This document shows, in pieces, positions 31,780 through 41,362 of a stretch of 64,000 nt of DNA; positions within the stretch are counted from its first letter, which is position 1, and every line of letters starts with the position of its first letter. Position numbers and translations under genes: made by a program. The notes under the pieces are model-generated. The model was not told the DNA's origin. It ran no database searches and saw only the letters and a program-made list of their open reading frames with translations. Origin of the DNA: Sporothrix humicola (Eukaryota > Ascomycota > Sordariomycetes > Ophiostomatales > Ophiostomataceae); NCBI GenBank assembly GCA_021396245.1, contig WNYE01000080.1, forward strand, positions 62,001 to 126,000. Direction: 5' to 3'.

Positions 31780-34700
31780 ATGGCTTTGCGAATTGCCCTC
31801 CCGAAAGGTGTGGCTCGAAATGGCCCCGAGCGAAGGCCATACCCCAATTATCACAGCCCATTTCGGACGACGAGGACGACGACAATATGCAGCGCAATGC
31901 GATGTGCCTCGACAGCCACGATCAGTGTGATCCGCGCCGACGTTGACGAACACACTGGCCGACTGCGGAACTCTACGCCCCGACGGAATCGACGATACCG
32001 ACGGTTTCCTAAATACCTGCGCGACTCGCCGAACGCGACGCTGGCTTTGCGCCTCAAGAGTCGCACAACGGCGCTCACCTTTGAGGCGTGGAGACGGTTC
32101 GATGACGTTGCTCGCAGCAAGAGCCTGCGGCTCCCAGTGCTTGCGTTGCAGATGATGATCCGCAACGAAGAGGCTAAGCGGCCAACAAGCTTGTCCGAGA
32201 GCCTTTGCGATCCAGCAGAATGGCGTGTGAGGATGAACAGTCTGGCATTCAAGGGCATTACTGAGGCGGACATGCAGCATTGGATGTGGATTTTGGCACC
32301 GGCCGATCCGGACGAGCGCATTGCACGGTTCGTGTCGAACATGGACCGGCCCAAGCCGCTGTTTCTGCTGTTCCAGCTGCTTCGGCGAGACGAAACTTTC
32401 CGCAAAGGCAGCTCGTTGGTTGGCATATACAACTATGTCCTGCGGTACCATGTTCGATCACGATCGACGCCTCCGGAAGCCGCCCTGCCCTTTGGCGCCG
32501 TGCGCCGCACGCTTGACATGGGGCTTAATATGGCGCCGCAGACGTTTGCCAGACTGCTGCGGCTTCTTGTTTATCATTACCTGCGTTTGTGGCCGTCAGC
32601 TTTGCCAGCCCTGGCGCGCCTTGTGGCCGAGTATGTCGAGACACTGCCGCGCATGGTGAAGCGGGGCGAGCAGCGAGCATTTGCCGACTCCTGCCACATT
32701 TTCAACTACGCATTGACGCTGTTCCAGCGCAAGTCGCCCGTTAGTCCTGTTTTCCAGATGCGCTACAATTGGCGCGCCCAAAAAGTGCTGTTGGCAATGT
32801 CAACGACATTACCGCGCCCGCTGATCATCAACCGTGCCGGGTTCCGCGCCATTCGCCGTGTGATGGTGGCACTGGGAAAATCTCCGGCGGAGCGCAAGGT
32901 AACCCTGCGAATGGCCCGTTCGTGGCCGCCGTACCGCCGAGATTGGGACGGTTTGGATGAACAACGCCAGCCAAAAGACGATTTCAGTCGGAGCGCTCAA
33001 GCAGGCGTTTTGATGCGAGAAGCAGGCTATGCTGAGACCGAGCACGACCGGGCACTGGGTGTGCTTGGCGGCGTGCTCCCAGGCGAGTCGCCCACCGTCC
33101 AGACGCGGTCTTTGAGCCCACGCACTTGGACCGGCTTCCAGGCCAGTCTCAACGTGTTCTCGACCTGGGCGGCTCGTGTCAAGGCCACTCGTGATGTCAA
33201 TGAAGCCTGGCACGAGTTTAAGGAGGCGCCACTTGGCTCTGATGGCAAAGCTATGCTGCCAAACGTGCAGGTATATGCCGAAATGTTCAAGAAGCTGTTT
33301 GTCGCGCCCATCGACACCCAGCGTTCCTCATATATGCCCCCGCACTCTGCCCAAATACACGGCAAGGATCTGCTGCCAGGCGACGTCAAGGAAGTTTTCC
33401 CAGTCAACGATGCGACGTTGACGGCATTTGAGAAGCAGCGACTACGCCCACCACATCCGGCCGCGCTCTACGATCAAATGATGCACGAGGGGACACGGCC
33501 AGTCAACGACTGCCTTTCGGTCTTATTGCAAAACGCACCGACTCTTGACGCGGCAAAGACGTATCTACACGACAGCTTGATCGACAAGGCGACCATTGCA
33601 GCCTTGCAACTGCCCCCAACTCCTCACCTAGACTCCTCCTCGCGACAACCGTCGCACCGTCGCCATAAACGACATCACATACAACAGCAACAGCAGCGGC
33701 AACAAAAAGAACTGCAACCCATCACACTCGACACTCTCCGCGGCATTCCCTTGGCGAATCTTAACGCCTACATCTTCCTCATGTGCCGCTTCCAGCCCCG
33801 ACTGACGGCCGAAGCAGCCCGCCTCGGAAAACAGAGACGGACAGGCCTGATCCACCACGCCATCAACCTGTGCGCACACCGGTTACCGCCCTCGTCGAAT
33901 GAAGGCCGCACCTACAAGGCGCCTTGGCACACGATTATGCGAACCCTGGCGCAGCCCAAGCTGATGGTCAGCCCCGAGCACACGGACGACCGGCGATTCC
34001 AGGACACGCAGGCTCTGGCGCTGGCGCTGCGGGTCTTTGAACAGGTCTCGCGCACCTGCGGCGTCGACACTATCTTGTTTGACAGCTTCTGCAAGGTCAT
34101 TGCAAAGTCTATGCGCTGGGCCGACCTGACGCCTGCTCCTGCTGTTTCTGAGGATGCCATTAGCAGTGAATCGGAAGAGAAGAAATCCGATTCTGCAGCT
34201 GGTCCCCCGACCCTAGAACAGATGGAAGCCGATCTTTTGAAGAGGGCACATGCTGCGCTGGTGGCCGCCTTTGAGGAGATGACATTGATTTCTGCCTCTG
34301 GCTTGGATGCCGGTGCAGACAATAATAACAACATTAACAACGACGAGTCCTCACCACCGCCGCTGACTGCCGCTCACCACCCATCGACGCCGCACAATAT
34401 CACTGCCGGTGCGATACAAGGCTATGTGCAGACGCTCGGCTACCTGGGCAATACTGACGCCATGACGCGCGCGATCGACTGGGTTTTCCGCACGTGGGAA
34501 GATATGACCGTTCTCGAAGATGCGAAAGACCCAGACGACGGCCAGCACGCCACGATGAGTCGCGTGCTTGTCATGTACCGGGCGTTTGTCGAAGGCCTGG
34601 AAAACCTCAATGTTTCCCCGGAAGACCGGCACGACTCTGACGAGCTGCCCTGGCAGGTCACATGGCTTGAGGAACAGCTGAGAGATCTTCGTGGCCGAGG

Positions 34701-34806
34701 ATGTACCTGGCGCCTCCCGTCCAGTGACGACGCCGATGCGTATGTACGCTGGCACCGACGGGCAGACAATGAAGCGTTTTGGGCGCAAGTTCGGCCGAAT
34801 GTTTGA
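31780..34806 (+). CDS. Large helical protein, predicted mitochondrial, possibly PPR-like; function unknown
   Basis: An intronless frame giving 1008 residues from the ATG at 31780; the in-frame codon at 31729 is TTG and is not used. The N-terminus MALRIALPKGVARNGPERRPYPN is rich in Arg and low in acids, as in a mitochondrial presequence. The body is arginine-rich and apparently all-helical, with tandem helix-like stretches (PKPLFLLFQLLRRDETFRKGSSLVGIYNYVLRY, MAPQTFARLLRLLVYHYLRLWPSALPALARLVAEYV, IQGYVQTLGYLGNTDAMTRAIDWVFRTWEDM) that resemble degenerate pentatricopeptide repeats. A His/Gln-rich insert lies near 625-650 and an acidic Ser-rich insert near 795-815. Fungal proteins of this kind often act in mitochondrial RNA or translation, but here that is inference. 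No catalytic motif was seen. Confidence 0.72.
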   Translation: MALRIALPKGVARNGPERRPYPNYHSPFRTTRTTTICSAMRCASTATISVIRADVDEHTGRLRNSTPRRNRRYRRFPKYLRDSPNATLALRLKSRTTALTFEAWRRFDDVARSKSLRLPVLALQMMIRNEEAKRPTSLSESLCDPAEWRVRMNSLAFKGITEADMQHWMWILAPADPDERIARFVSNMDRPKPLFLLFQLLRRDETFRKGSSLVGIYNYVLRYHVRSRSTPPEAALPFGAVRRTLDMGLNMAPQTFARLLRLLVYHYLRLWPSALPALARLVAEYVETLPRMVKRGEQRAFADSCHIFNYALTLFQRKSPVSPVFQMRYNWRAQKVLLAMSTTLPRPLIINRAGFRAIRRVMVALGKSPAERKVTLRMARSWPPYRRDWDGLDEQRQPKDDFSRSAQAGVLMREAGYAETEHDRALGVLGGVLPGESPTVQTRSLSPRTWTGFQASLNVFSTWAARVKATRDVNEAWHEFKEAPLGSDGKAMLPNVQVYAEMFKKLFVAPIDTQRSSYMPPHSAQIHGKDLLPGDVKEVFPVNDATLTAFEKQRLRPPHPAALYDQMMHEGTRPVNDCLSVLLQNAPTLDAAKTYLHDSLIDKATIAALQLPPTPHLDSSSRQPSHRRHKRHHIQQQQQRQQKELQPITLDTLRGIPLANLNAYIFLMCRFQPRLTAEAARLGKQRRTGLIHHAINLCAHRLPPSSNEGRTYKAPWHTIMRTLAQPKLMVSPEHTDDRRFQDTQALALALRVFEQVSRTCGVDTILFDSFCKVIAKSMRWADLTPAPAVSEDAISSESEEKKSDSAAGPPTLEQMEADLLKRAHAALVAAFEEMTLISASGLDAGADNNNNINNDESSPPPLTAAHHPSTPHNITAGAIQGYVQTLGYLGNTDAMTRAIDWVFRTWEDMTVLEDAKDPDDGQHATMSRVLVMYRAFVEGLENLNVSPEDRHDSDELPWQVTWLEEQLRDLRGRGCTWRLPSSDDADAYVRWHRRADNEAFWAQVRPNV

Positions 34807-35764
34807 TCTGGCCCCTCCGCCCTCTCTCCATATATAAACGATGATGTACGATATATTTGTATATACAGGTGCGCAAAAGCACTCATGAAAATACTTGACG
34901 ATACCATAGACACGAATAGGGCTATAGATAGTAAAGAAATCCAAAAATGACAATAATTATTCGACAAGTTTTGAATTTGGTCAGACAAGTTGACTCTGTA
35001 GAAGATCGCTTATTAGAATAGCGCAACGTATGAGACTGGCGGGGCGCTGCTCTCCAAAATTGGAATGTCTCGATGATGTTATTGAAATTGGCCAATCACC
35101 GGCCGCCGCTTCTGTAATAATACTCCGGACAGGGCTCTGCCGACAGGGGCTGCAGTAGACGGCCAGTGATTTGTGTTGACCGCGTCTGGACGTTAATTTA
35201 CATTAACATCGACAAAACGATCACGATTCACGACGAGATTCACTACTTACCGGCTAGTCAACCTTAATTATTAACGCTAAACTTGACCGTTTGTTTTATT
35301 ATTCACTTATGAAAATTCACGCTCACTGTTAGTCAGCCATTTTACACCGCCATTCGCCTAATTTTACGTACCTCACAGTTACATCAACTCTTTTTATTCA
35401 CTCGTGTAACGTGCAGATATAAATCACATAAGGCTGCCCGTGAACTTTTTTACCGCCCTCTCTGCGTGAACGGCCATGGTTTGATGACGTTCACGGGGGC
35501 TTAGCCGGGGTTTTTATTTTTGCGGGCGTTGGGTGCGGTGCGAACGACATTTCACATTGAACGGATTTTTACTTTTGTATTTTGTGTTTCGCCCACCAGC
35601 ATCCAGCATTGCTTTCTCGTTGGATCTTTTTTTCTTCCCTTTTTTTTTTCTTGACGCTTTGTTACCCCATTTGTCCTTTACTCCTTTCGCCTATACCGAT
35701 ACATGGCCGTTTTTCGGTACGTCACAGAGGCATCTTGAGAAGACACCACGGCCAAGCCATCGCC
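34807..35764. other. Intergenic: promoter and leader of the DNA methyltransferase gene
   Basis: About 960 bases. AT-rich DNA at 34840-35030 suits a terminator. T-rich DNA at 35580-35660 lies just before the start. The frame can be read upward to a TTG at 35582, but that stretch is hydrophobic only because the DNA is T-rich, so I treat it as leader. Confidence 0.5.
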
Positions 35765-38700
35765 ATGCCTCGTCTCGCGGGCGAAAGCCCTATCTCTATC
35801 GAAAACGAGTCAGAAGACGAACTCTCGATACATATCCGCCGACCAGCGAGCCCTATTTCGGTCTCATCTTCATCTTCTTCTTCATCTGAGGACCTGCTGA
35901 TCTTGGACGGCACTCTTGACAACATATCCGACAACATCAGCGAGCAGACCCTAGGCTTTGACGGCGACGACTTTCTTCCTCAAGAGCTGGCTCCAGCTAC
36001 AGCCCAGGCGACTTTTAATGACGAGCCCCCTGCTTTTGTTGTCGAGCCTTCGGAAGCCGATTTTATCGCGGCCAAGAGCTACATGGTGGTTGACCTGCCG
36101 GAGTCAACTCTCGTCAACCCTCGGTCCGTCGCTACAAATTACGTGCCGCCTTTCCCTGTCTCCCGAGAGCGTCATGCCGTGGACGCGTTGCTTCGTCTTG
36201 CGGAGCGTGTGCGCCTTCAAGAAAAGAACGGGTCTTCCGAATTTGTCTACTTCGACCTCGACGACTTTGAAATTTACATCCAGGGGGGCAGCTCAAAGAA
36301 TCGCCTACGGTCCTTGCACTTCCTTGGTGCCGGCAAGAACAACAACAACCGCATGTACTTTGACGGTGTCCTCAGCGTCGGCTCGACTAAGTTTTACGTC
36401 CAGAATGTGCCGTTCGAAGAGGCCCCTGTTGACTGCTACGGCACTGAGTTCGACACTGTACGCGGCAATATCAGCATTCGCTCCATTCTCAACAATGGCC
36501 GCCAGATTTACTACCGCCTTGGCCGACCTTCCTCTGTCTATTCTCGCTTCTACGAGCCATACTTGTGGATTGCAGACCTCGGCAAGCATGCCATCGACTT
36601 CATCGACAAGGTTACAGATCGGGACCGCGATGTACGCATCTCCCACTTCAGACTCCAATTTGCTAAGTGGCTGCGCAAGACCCACGGCCAGTCGCCAGCC
36701 GTCGCGACATGGTGGGCAAAATACGGCTCCCATCGGGACGACTTTGGCCCTGCTGTTATTGCCTATGGTGACTACCTGTGGAAGGAGGCCTCGGCCGTTC
36801 TGGGCTTACATATTGCACTCGATCTGGGTTTCTTTAAAGAGACAGTCACCTTCGACTTCTACAAAACACACAAGCCCCGTATTCCTGTCGGCCACCCACC
36901 GTCACGGCCTCTGCCAACAGTTGTCACCCCTTATATGCACCGCATGTTTAAGGACCTCGCCATCGGCCCCTACCTGCAAAGCACGCCCGGCAAGCATGCG
37001 CCCGACCGCATCGATGGGACCATAGCCCTCCCCCAAAGACGGAAACCATTTGTTACCGGCACATCCTCGACTACAACTGGCGATATTCGGCCCGGTGACC
37101 TCATCTCGACTTGGCCTGACGGAGCATCGACAGGCAGCAAGTGGTCGGCGAGTGCTGAGAAATCCGAGTTCTGGTACGCTCTCGTACACCGCGTGATCGA
37201 GCCCAAGACGTCCTGTGGCCAACGTTCTTTCGACGTCGTCTGGCTCTACCGACCCGAGCACACGCCGTGTGGCGACATGAAGTTTCCTTGGGATAACGAG
37301 CTTTTCATGTGCGATCACTGCACGTGCGGCGAGGACGGCGACGGCCATAACGACAGCAACGACATCCACGAGCGAGACCATGCCATTCTGGAGGACGAAG
37401 TTGTGGCAGTCCATTCGGTCGAGTGGTTTGGCGGACCAGACACCACAGCCGACTTTTTTGTCCGACAGACTTACCTCCACGGTGAACGCAGCTGGATTCA
37501 ACTTCGTCTTGGGCACATTTTCTGCCAAAACAGCGCCTACGAGGCAGTCCACGAGAGTGCCGGCGCCTTTGCTCGCCATTTCACCACAAGTGAGGCTGTC
37601 GAGGCCATTGGCGTCTTCGAGAACCTGCCGCACTATGTGGTCGGCGACACGGTGCTGGCAGTGCTTTCGAAGAAGGACAAGCGCTCGGAACCCTACGAGA
37701 TTCACGACATACTGCCCGGCCCAGAGACAAGCAATAATGTTTGCCAGGCGTCACTGGCAACCGGGTACCGTCTGCGGCGGTTGCTGCGGCGAAGCGAGGT
37801 CGATCCCAACTCACCCGATGCGCCGCCAAACGAACTGCTTTATACCGACGAAATGGTTGTTGCCGCGCCGTCTCGCATTACCGGCCGCTGTATTGTGCGA
37901 GTATTCACTCCCGGCCAGAAGATCCCGACACCGTACGATCGAGGTGGTGCCGGCAACGTCTTCTTTATCACGCACCAAATCCGTAAAACAATCAAGCCGG
38001 ACAACAATGACGACGACGACGACCACGAGACCTACATTATACCCCTCGATGCGGCAAAGGACGCCCCGGCCTTGCGGCAAGGCTTCGACCCGGCCACTCC
38101 TGTCCCTCGCCTTCGGGCCCTCGAGTTATTCTGCGGCTGCGGCAACCTTGGTCGGGGCATTGAGGACACCGGTGCCACCGAGACTCGCTGCGCCAACGAC
38201 ATTTGGCCCGTGGCAATTCACACATTTATGGCTAATGTGGCATCGCCAGACACTGTTCAGCCATTCATTGGCTCTGCCGACACCCTCCTCGAGCGAGCAA
38301 TCAACCAAGACCTGCTCGGCGGTATACCGGCCCCCGGCGACATCGACTTCATTTCCGGCGGCAGCCCTTGCCAGGGCTTCTCGAATCTGACTCGAGACAA
38401 AGAAGCCCAGAAGCAGTACAAGAACCGATCCATGGTCGCCTCCTTTGCTTCCTTTGTCGACCTCTACCGCCCGAAATTCGGCATACTCGAAAACGTTGCC
38501 GCGATCATCAATACTGGAAAGAAAGGCCGTGAGAACCAGCGTGAAGACATTTTTGGCCAGCTACTCTGCTCCCTTCTTGGCCTTGGTTACCAGCTGCGCA
38601 TTATGCTTGGCAACGCCTGGTCGTACGGTGCCCCACAACAACGTCAACGAGTCTTCCTTATCTTTGCGGCGCCCGGCTTTCAGCTCCCAGAAATTCCGCT

Positions 38701-39931
38701 GCCCTCGCACGGCGGCAGTGAACTCGATAATCTCCGAAGCCAGCGGACTATTGGTCGACTGGCGACCGGTGAATATATTACCGACAACGGGCACGAGAAC
38801 GTCGTCACGGCATTTCCGATTGTTTCCTCGGGACAAGCAACGGCTGATCTAAACAACGATCCGGCCGCCGACATCAACGATGGTATCGTCGAGATCTGCA
38901 TTAAACACCCGGACCACCGCATCGTTGCTGCTGATACCGATGCTATGCAACTGAAGATTGCAGCTATCCCGACACAGCCCTATGGCATGGGTCTGGCACA
39001 GGCACGACATACACGCCACTTTGACCTGCTGGGCGGTAAAGATGTGTTCACGAAGAGGGAGCAAGCCATGACCATCACCAAGGCGTACAAGCGCACAAAC
39101 CCGACGCAACTGTTCAAGACAGTGCGGACCACCTGTGCTGTGGCTGATGCTCGGTCCGCCGGCGATCTGCATTGGCAAGACCCTCGAGCGCTTAGCATCC
39201 TCGAGATCCGGCGCGCTCAAGGAATACCCGACGATGACCTGCTCCTCCAGAACAGCAAAGCGGACCAATGGAAGCTGGTTGGAAACGCCGTCGCCCGACA
39301 AATTGCCATGGCTCTAGGCCTGTCGCTTCGGGAGGCCTGGCTGGGCACGCTGTGTGAAGACCGCCGCCCGACGCGGCCAGTGCAGGTCCCGGTGGAGGAC
39401 GAGGAGATGGCCCCGGTCGACACACAATCGAGACCCGTCTCTGCAAATGAGCTCGGCCATGATGACAGCACCGCGCCTTTTACATGCGGATCGCCGGCGC
39501 TGACGACAACCACGACGACAACGACCTTGGTCACAACTCTGACCCTGACGGCCACCACAACCACCACCCAGACCACAGGCCAAACAGCAAAGCCATCGGG
39601 CACGCAGTCCAACAATTTGCCGTTCAAGAAGAACCGCATTTTCCAGACCAGCGTCCGCAGCAAGCCTTTGACGACGTCGTCGCCTCCTGCTGCGCCCCCT
39701 TCTCACAAAAAGCCGTCTCCATTGAGCCAGGATGTCGGTCAAGACGCGTTATCAGACGACTTTGTCATGCTTGAACGCGAATCGGATGTCGAGGATATGG
39801 GTGCCGTTAAGCGCCGGCGCACAGGCGACAAGGACAGCGGTGGAAACGGACATGGAGGTGGAGGCCAGACTAGAGATCGCGAGGTCTACGTCAACGAGGC
39901 CGGAGAGCACAGCCTGATTGTCATCGATTAA
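35765..39931 (+). CDS. dim-2: DNA (cytosine-5) methyltransferase, DIM-2 type
   Basis: An intronless frame of 1388 residues from the ATG at 35765 (MPRLAGESPISIENESEDE). The N-terminal part is acidic and Ser-rich. A regulatory half follows, with LWIADLGKHAIDF near 265-280, a BAH-like section from about 440 (GDLISTWPDG, FDVVWLYRPEHTPCGDMKFPWDNELFMCDHCTC), a second one from about 625 (VVGDTVLAVLSKKDKRSEPYEI), and PYDRGGAGNVFFITH near 725. The catalytic half has motif I LRALELFCGCGNLGRG (near 784), motif IV SPCQGFS with catalytic Cys869, motif VI ENV (Glu909), motif VIII APQQRQRVF (near 956) and motif X KLVGNAVARQIAMALG (near 1170). The SPCQGFS form and layout fit DIM-2, not RID, whose motif IV is PPCQFFS. 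DIM-2 methylates repeats and RIP-mutated DNA together with HP1 and H3K9 methylation. A low-complexity Thr/Pro/acidic tail of about 200 residues follows. Confidence 0.92.
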   Translation: MPRLAGESPISIENESEDELSIHIRRPASPISVSSSSSSSSEDLLILDGTLDNISDNISEQTLGFDGDDFLPQELAPATAQATFNDEPPAFVVEPSEADFIAAKSYMVVDLPESTLVNPRSVATNYVPPFPVSRERHAVDALLRLAERVRLQEKNGSSEFVYFDLDDFEIYIQGGSSKNRLRSLHFLGAGKNNNNRMYFDGVLSVGSTKFYVQNVPFEEAPVDCYGTEFDTVRGNISIRSILNNGRQIYYRLGRPSSVYSRFYEPYLWIADLGKHAIDFIDKVTDRDRDVRISHFRLQFAKWLRKTHGQSPAVATWWAKYGSHRDDFGPAVIAYGDYLWKEASAVLGLHIALDLGFFKETVTFDFYKTHKPRIPVGHPPSRPLPTVVTPYMHRMFKDLAIGPYLQSTPGKHAPDRIDGTIALPQRRKPFVTGTSSTTTGDIRPGDLISTWPDGASTGSKWSASAEKSEFWYALVHRVIEPKTSCGQRSFDVVWLYRPEHTPCGDMKFPWDNELFMCDHCTCGEDGDGHNDSNDIHERDHAILEDEVVAVHSVEWFGGPDTTADFFVRQTYLHGERSWIQLRLGHIFCQNSAYEAVHESAGAFARHFTTSEAVEAIGVFENLPHYVVGDTVLAVLSKKDKRSEPYEIHDILPGPETSNNVCQASLATGYRLRRLLRRSEVDPNSPDAPPNELLYTDEMVVAAPSRITGRCIVRVFTPGQKIPTPYDRGGAGNVFFITHQIRKTIKPDNNDDDDDHETYIIPLDAAKDAPALRQGFDPATPVPRLRALELFCGCGNLGRGIEDTGATETRCANDIWPVAIHTFMANVASPDTVQPFIGSADTLLERAINQDLLGGIPAPGDIDFISGGSPCQGFSNLTRDKEAQKQYKNRSMVASFASFVDLYRPKFGILENVAAIINTGKKGRENQREDIFGQLLCSLLGLGYQLRIMLGNAWSYGAPQQRQRVFLIFAAPGFQLPEIPLPSHGGSELDNLRSQRTIGRLATGEYITDNGHENVVTAFPIVSSGQATADLNNDPAADINDGIVEICIKHPDHRIVAADTDAMQLKIAAIPTQPYGMGLAQARHTRHFDLLGGKDVFTKREQAMTITKAYKRTNPTQLFKTVRTTCAVADARSAGDLHWQDPRALSILEIRRAQGIPDDDLLLQNSKADQWKLVGNAVARQIAMALGLSLREAWLGTLCEDRRPTRPVQVPVEDEEMAPVDTQSRPVSANELGHDDSTAPFTCGSPALTTTTTTTTLVTTLTLTATTTTTQTTGQTAKPSGTQSNNLPFKKNRIFQTSVRSKPLTTSSPPAAPPSHKKPSPLSQDVGQDALSDDFVMLERESDVEDMGAVKRRRTGDKDSGGNGHGGGGQTRDREVYVNEAGEHSLIVID

Positions 39932-40015
39932 AGAGGCCGGCGAGGGATAGGGCTGTTGGAAGCAAGCGATAGGAAACGGAATTGGGACAATGGTTGTTAC
40001 GAGGCTAGGATTTTT

Positions 40016-40065
<50 letters not shown>

Positions 40066-41362
40066 AGAGATGGAGATGGAGATAGATGGAGAGAGAAAGA
40101 AAAGACGACCAAATTCGAGCAGACTCAAGGGCGGAAGACGAGGCAAAATAGAATGAAGGAAAGAACGAGGGAGAGGAGAGGGTGAATGTGAGGTTCTTCT
40201 TAAGAAAGGCCAGGCCCCCATTTGTCCCGCGGACATCGCATCTTTCGAGTCCGAAAGTGCCCCCGAGCCAAAGTCCAATAAACTCTCGCATTGCAGGCTG
40301 TAATTCCCGCCGCAATGGTTGGCGGCTGGCTTTGTCGTCGTGCGGTTTCGCGGTCCTCCTTCCCAGCTTATCCCGAAAGAAGGCGTTCAATTGGACGTTT
40401 CCTCGTTATGCCGCCAGCTTTGTTTTTTGCAGGACTCCCGCTTCTGCGCCGGGAGTGGGTTGCAGCTTCCTTCTGCCACCAAAAACACAGTTAGCCAGAG
40501 CGAGTTTCAGACCACTTTCCCTGTTCCGGAAAGCTTCTTGTCCTGCCATAACTGCATCAAGAAGGCACGATTAGGCAAACTCCGCAATAAACATGTGCCG
40601 ACACCCTAATGAACAGTGGCTCCTCCAGCCCATACCGGCCAGTATATTTCCTCCAATGAGGGTGCCTTGGAATGGCTTCAGCGGGACAAGGCCGGCTGAG
40701 TAAGCGGCACCTTAGACACTCGAGATGCTGTGAAAAGCTTCAATATCGCAATATCCCAGATTTCGAGCGTTCGTGTACAAAGCTTTGAATTGTTTTGACA
40801 TTCGCCAACGTCCTTCACATTCATCACTAACATTCATAATCGATCAAAACTCGCTCACAGATTGAGGCATATCAGCCGACCAAAATGTTGGATAACTTTC
40901 GTTAGAATTAAGTGTTACTCGTTAGACTGGGTTTGAACCCCTTTGACCTATGCCTGTTGTTTTCTATATGAAGAAAACAGCCAGAACCATAAAAAGTCAT
41001 TTCTATGATCATAACCTAAAGAACTCAACAGAGCGAATAAGGCCAAGTGCCAATCCACAGGCATCTGTTGTTTTTGTTGAAAAGAAACGGTCCTCGTTCC
41101 AAGACAGCCCGGTACCATATATGCGTAAACCGTCCAGCCGTCTGTTTTCTATCAACCCAAAGACTCCATGCAATGCTAAAAAGAAACCATGAATAAAATC
41201 AAACCAAAAATAAAAAAAAGGAAATGAGAAGAAAAACATCAACAAATCTCGTGGGGAATATCCGTCACAAAATCAAGAGTAGAGACCAATAAATACCAAG
41301 ACAAATAGAAAGAGATATAGACACGGGGAAAAGATGCAAAAACACGGTGTGTGCTAAATGCA
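39932..41362. other. Intergenic after the methyltransferase gene, with a long poly-A tract
   Basis: About 1.4 kb. A run of 47 A lies 85 nt after the methyltransferase stop and is followed by purine-rich DNA (GATGGAGATGGAGATAGATGG). The rest has ordinary composition and short overlapping frames only. A T-arm-like GGGTTTGAACCCC at about 40929-40942 has no matching tRNA body. Confidence 0.5.
40017..40063 (+). repeat. Poly-A tract, 47 bases
   Basis: An uninterrupted run of A on the plus strand, the longest homopolymer in the window. It may be a simple-sequence expansion or the tail of a retroposed sequence; it follows an intronless gene on the same strand. Confidence 0.9.

Noticed and set aside
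35582..35764. Extension of the methyltransferase frame upstream, giving a hydrophobic N-terminus
   Set aside because: It opens with TTG, has no ATG, and its Phe/Leu/Ser content comes from T-rich leader DNA.
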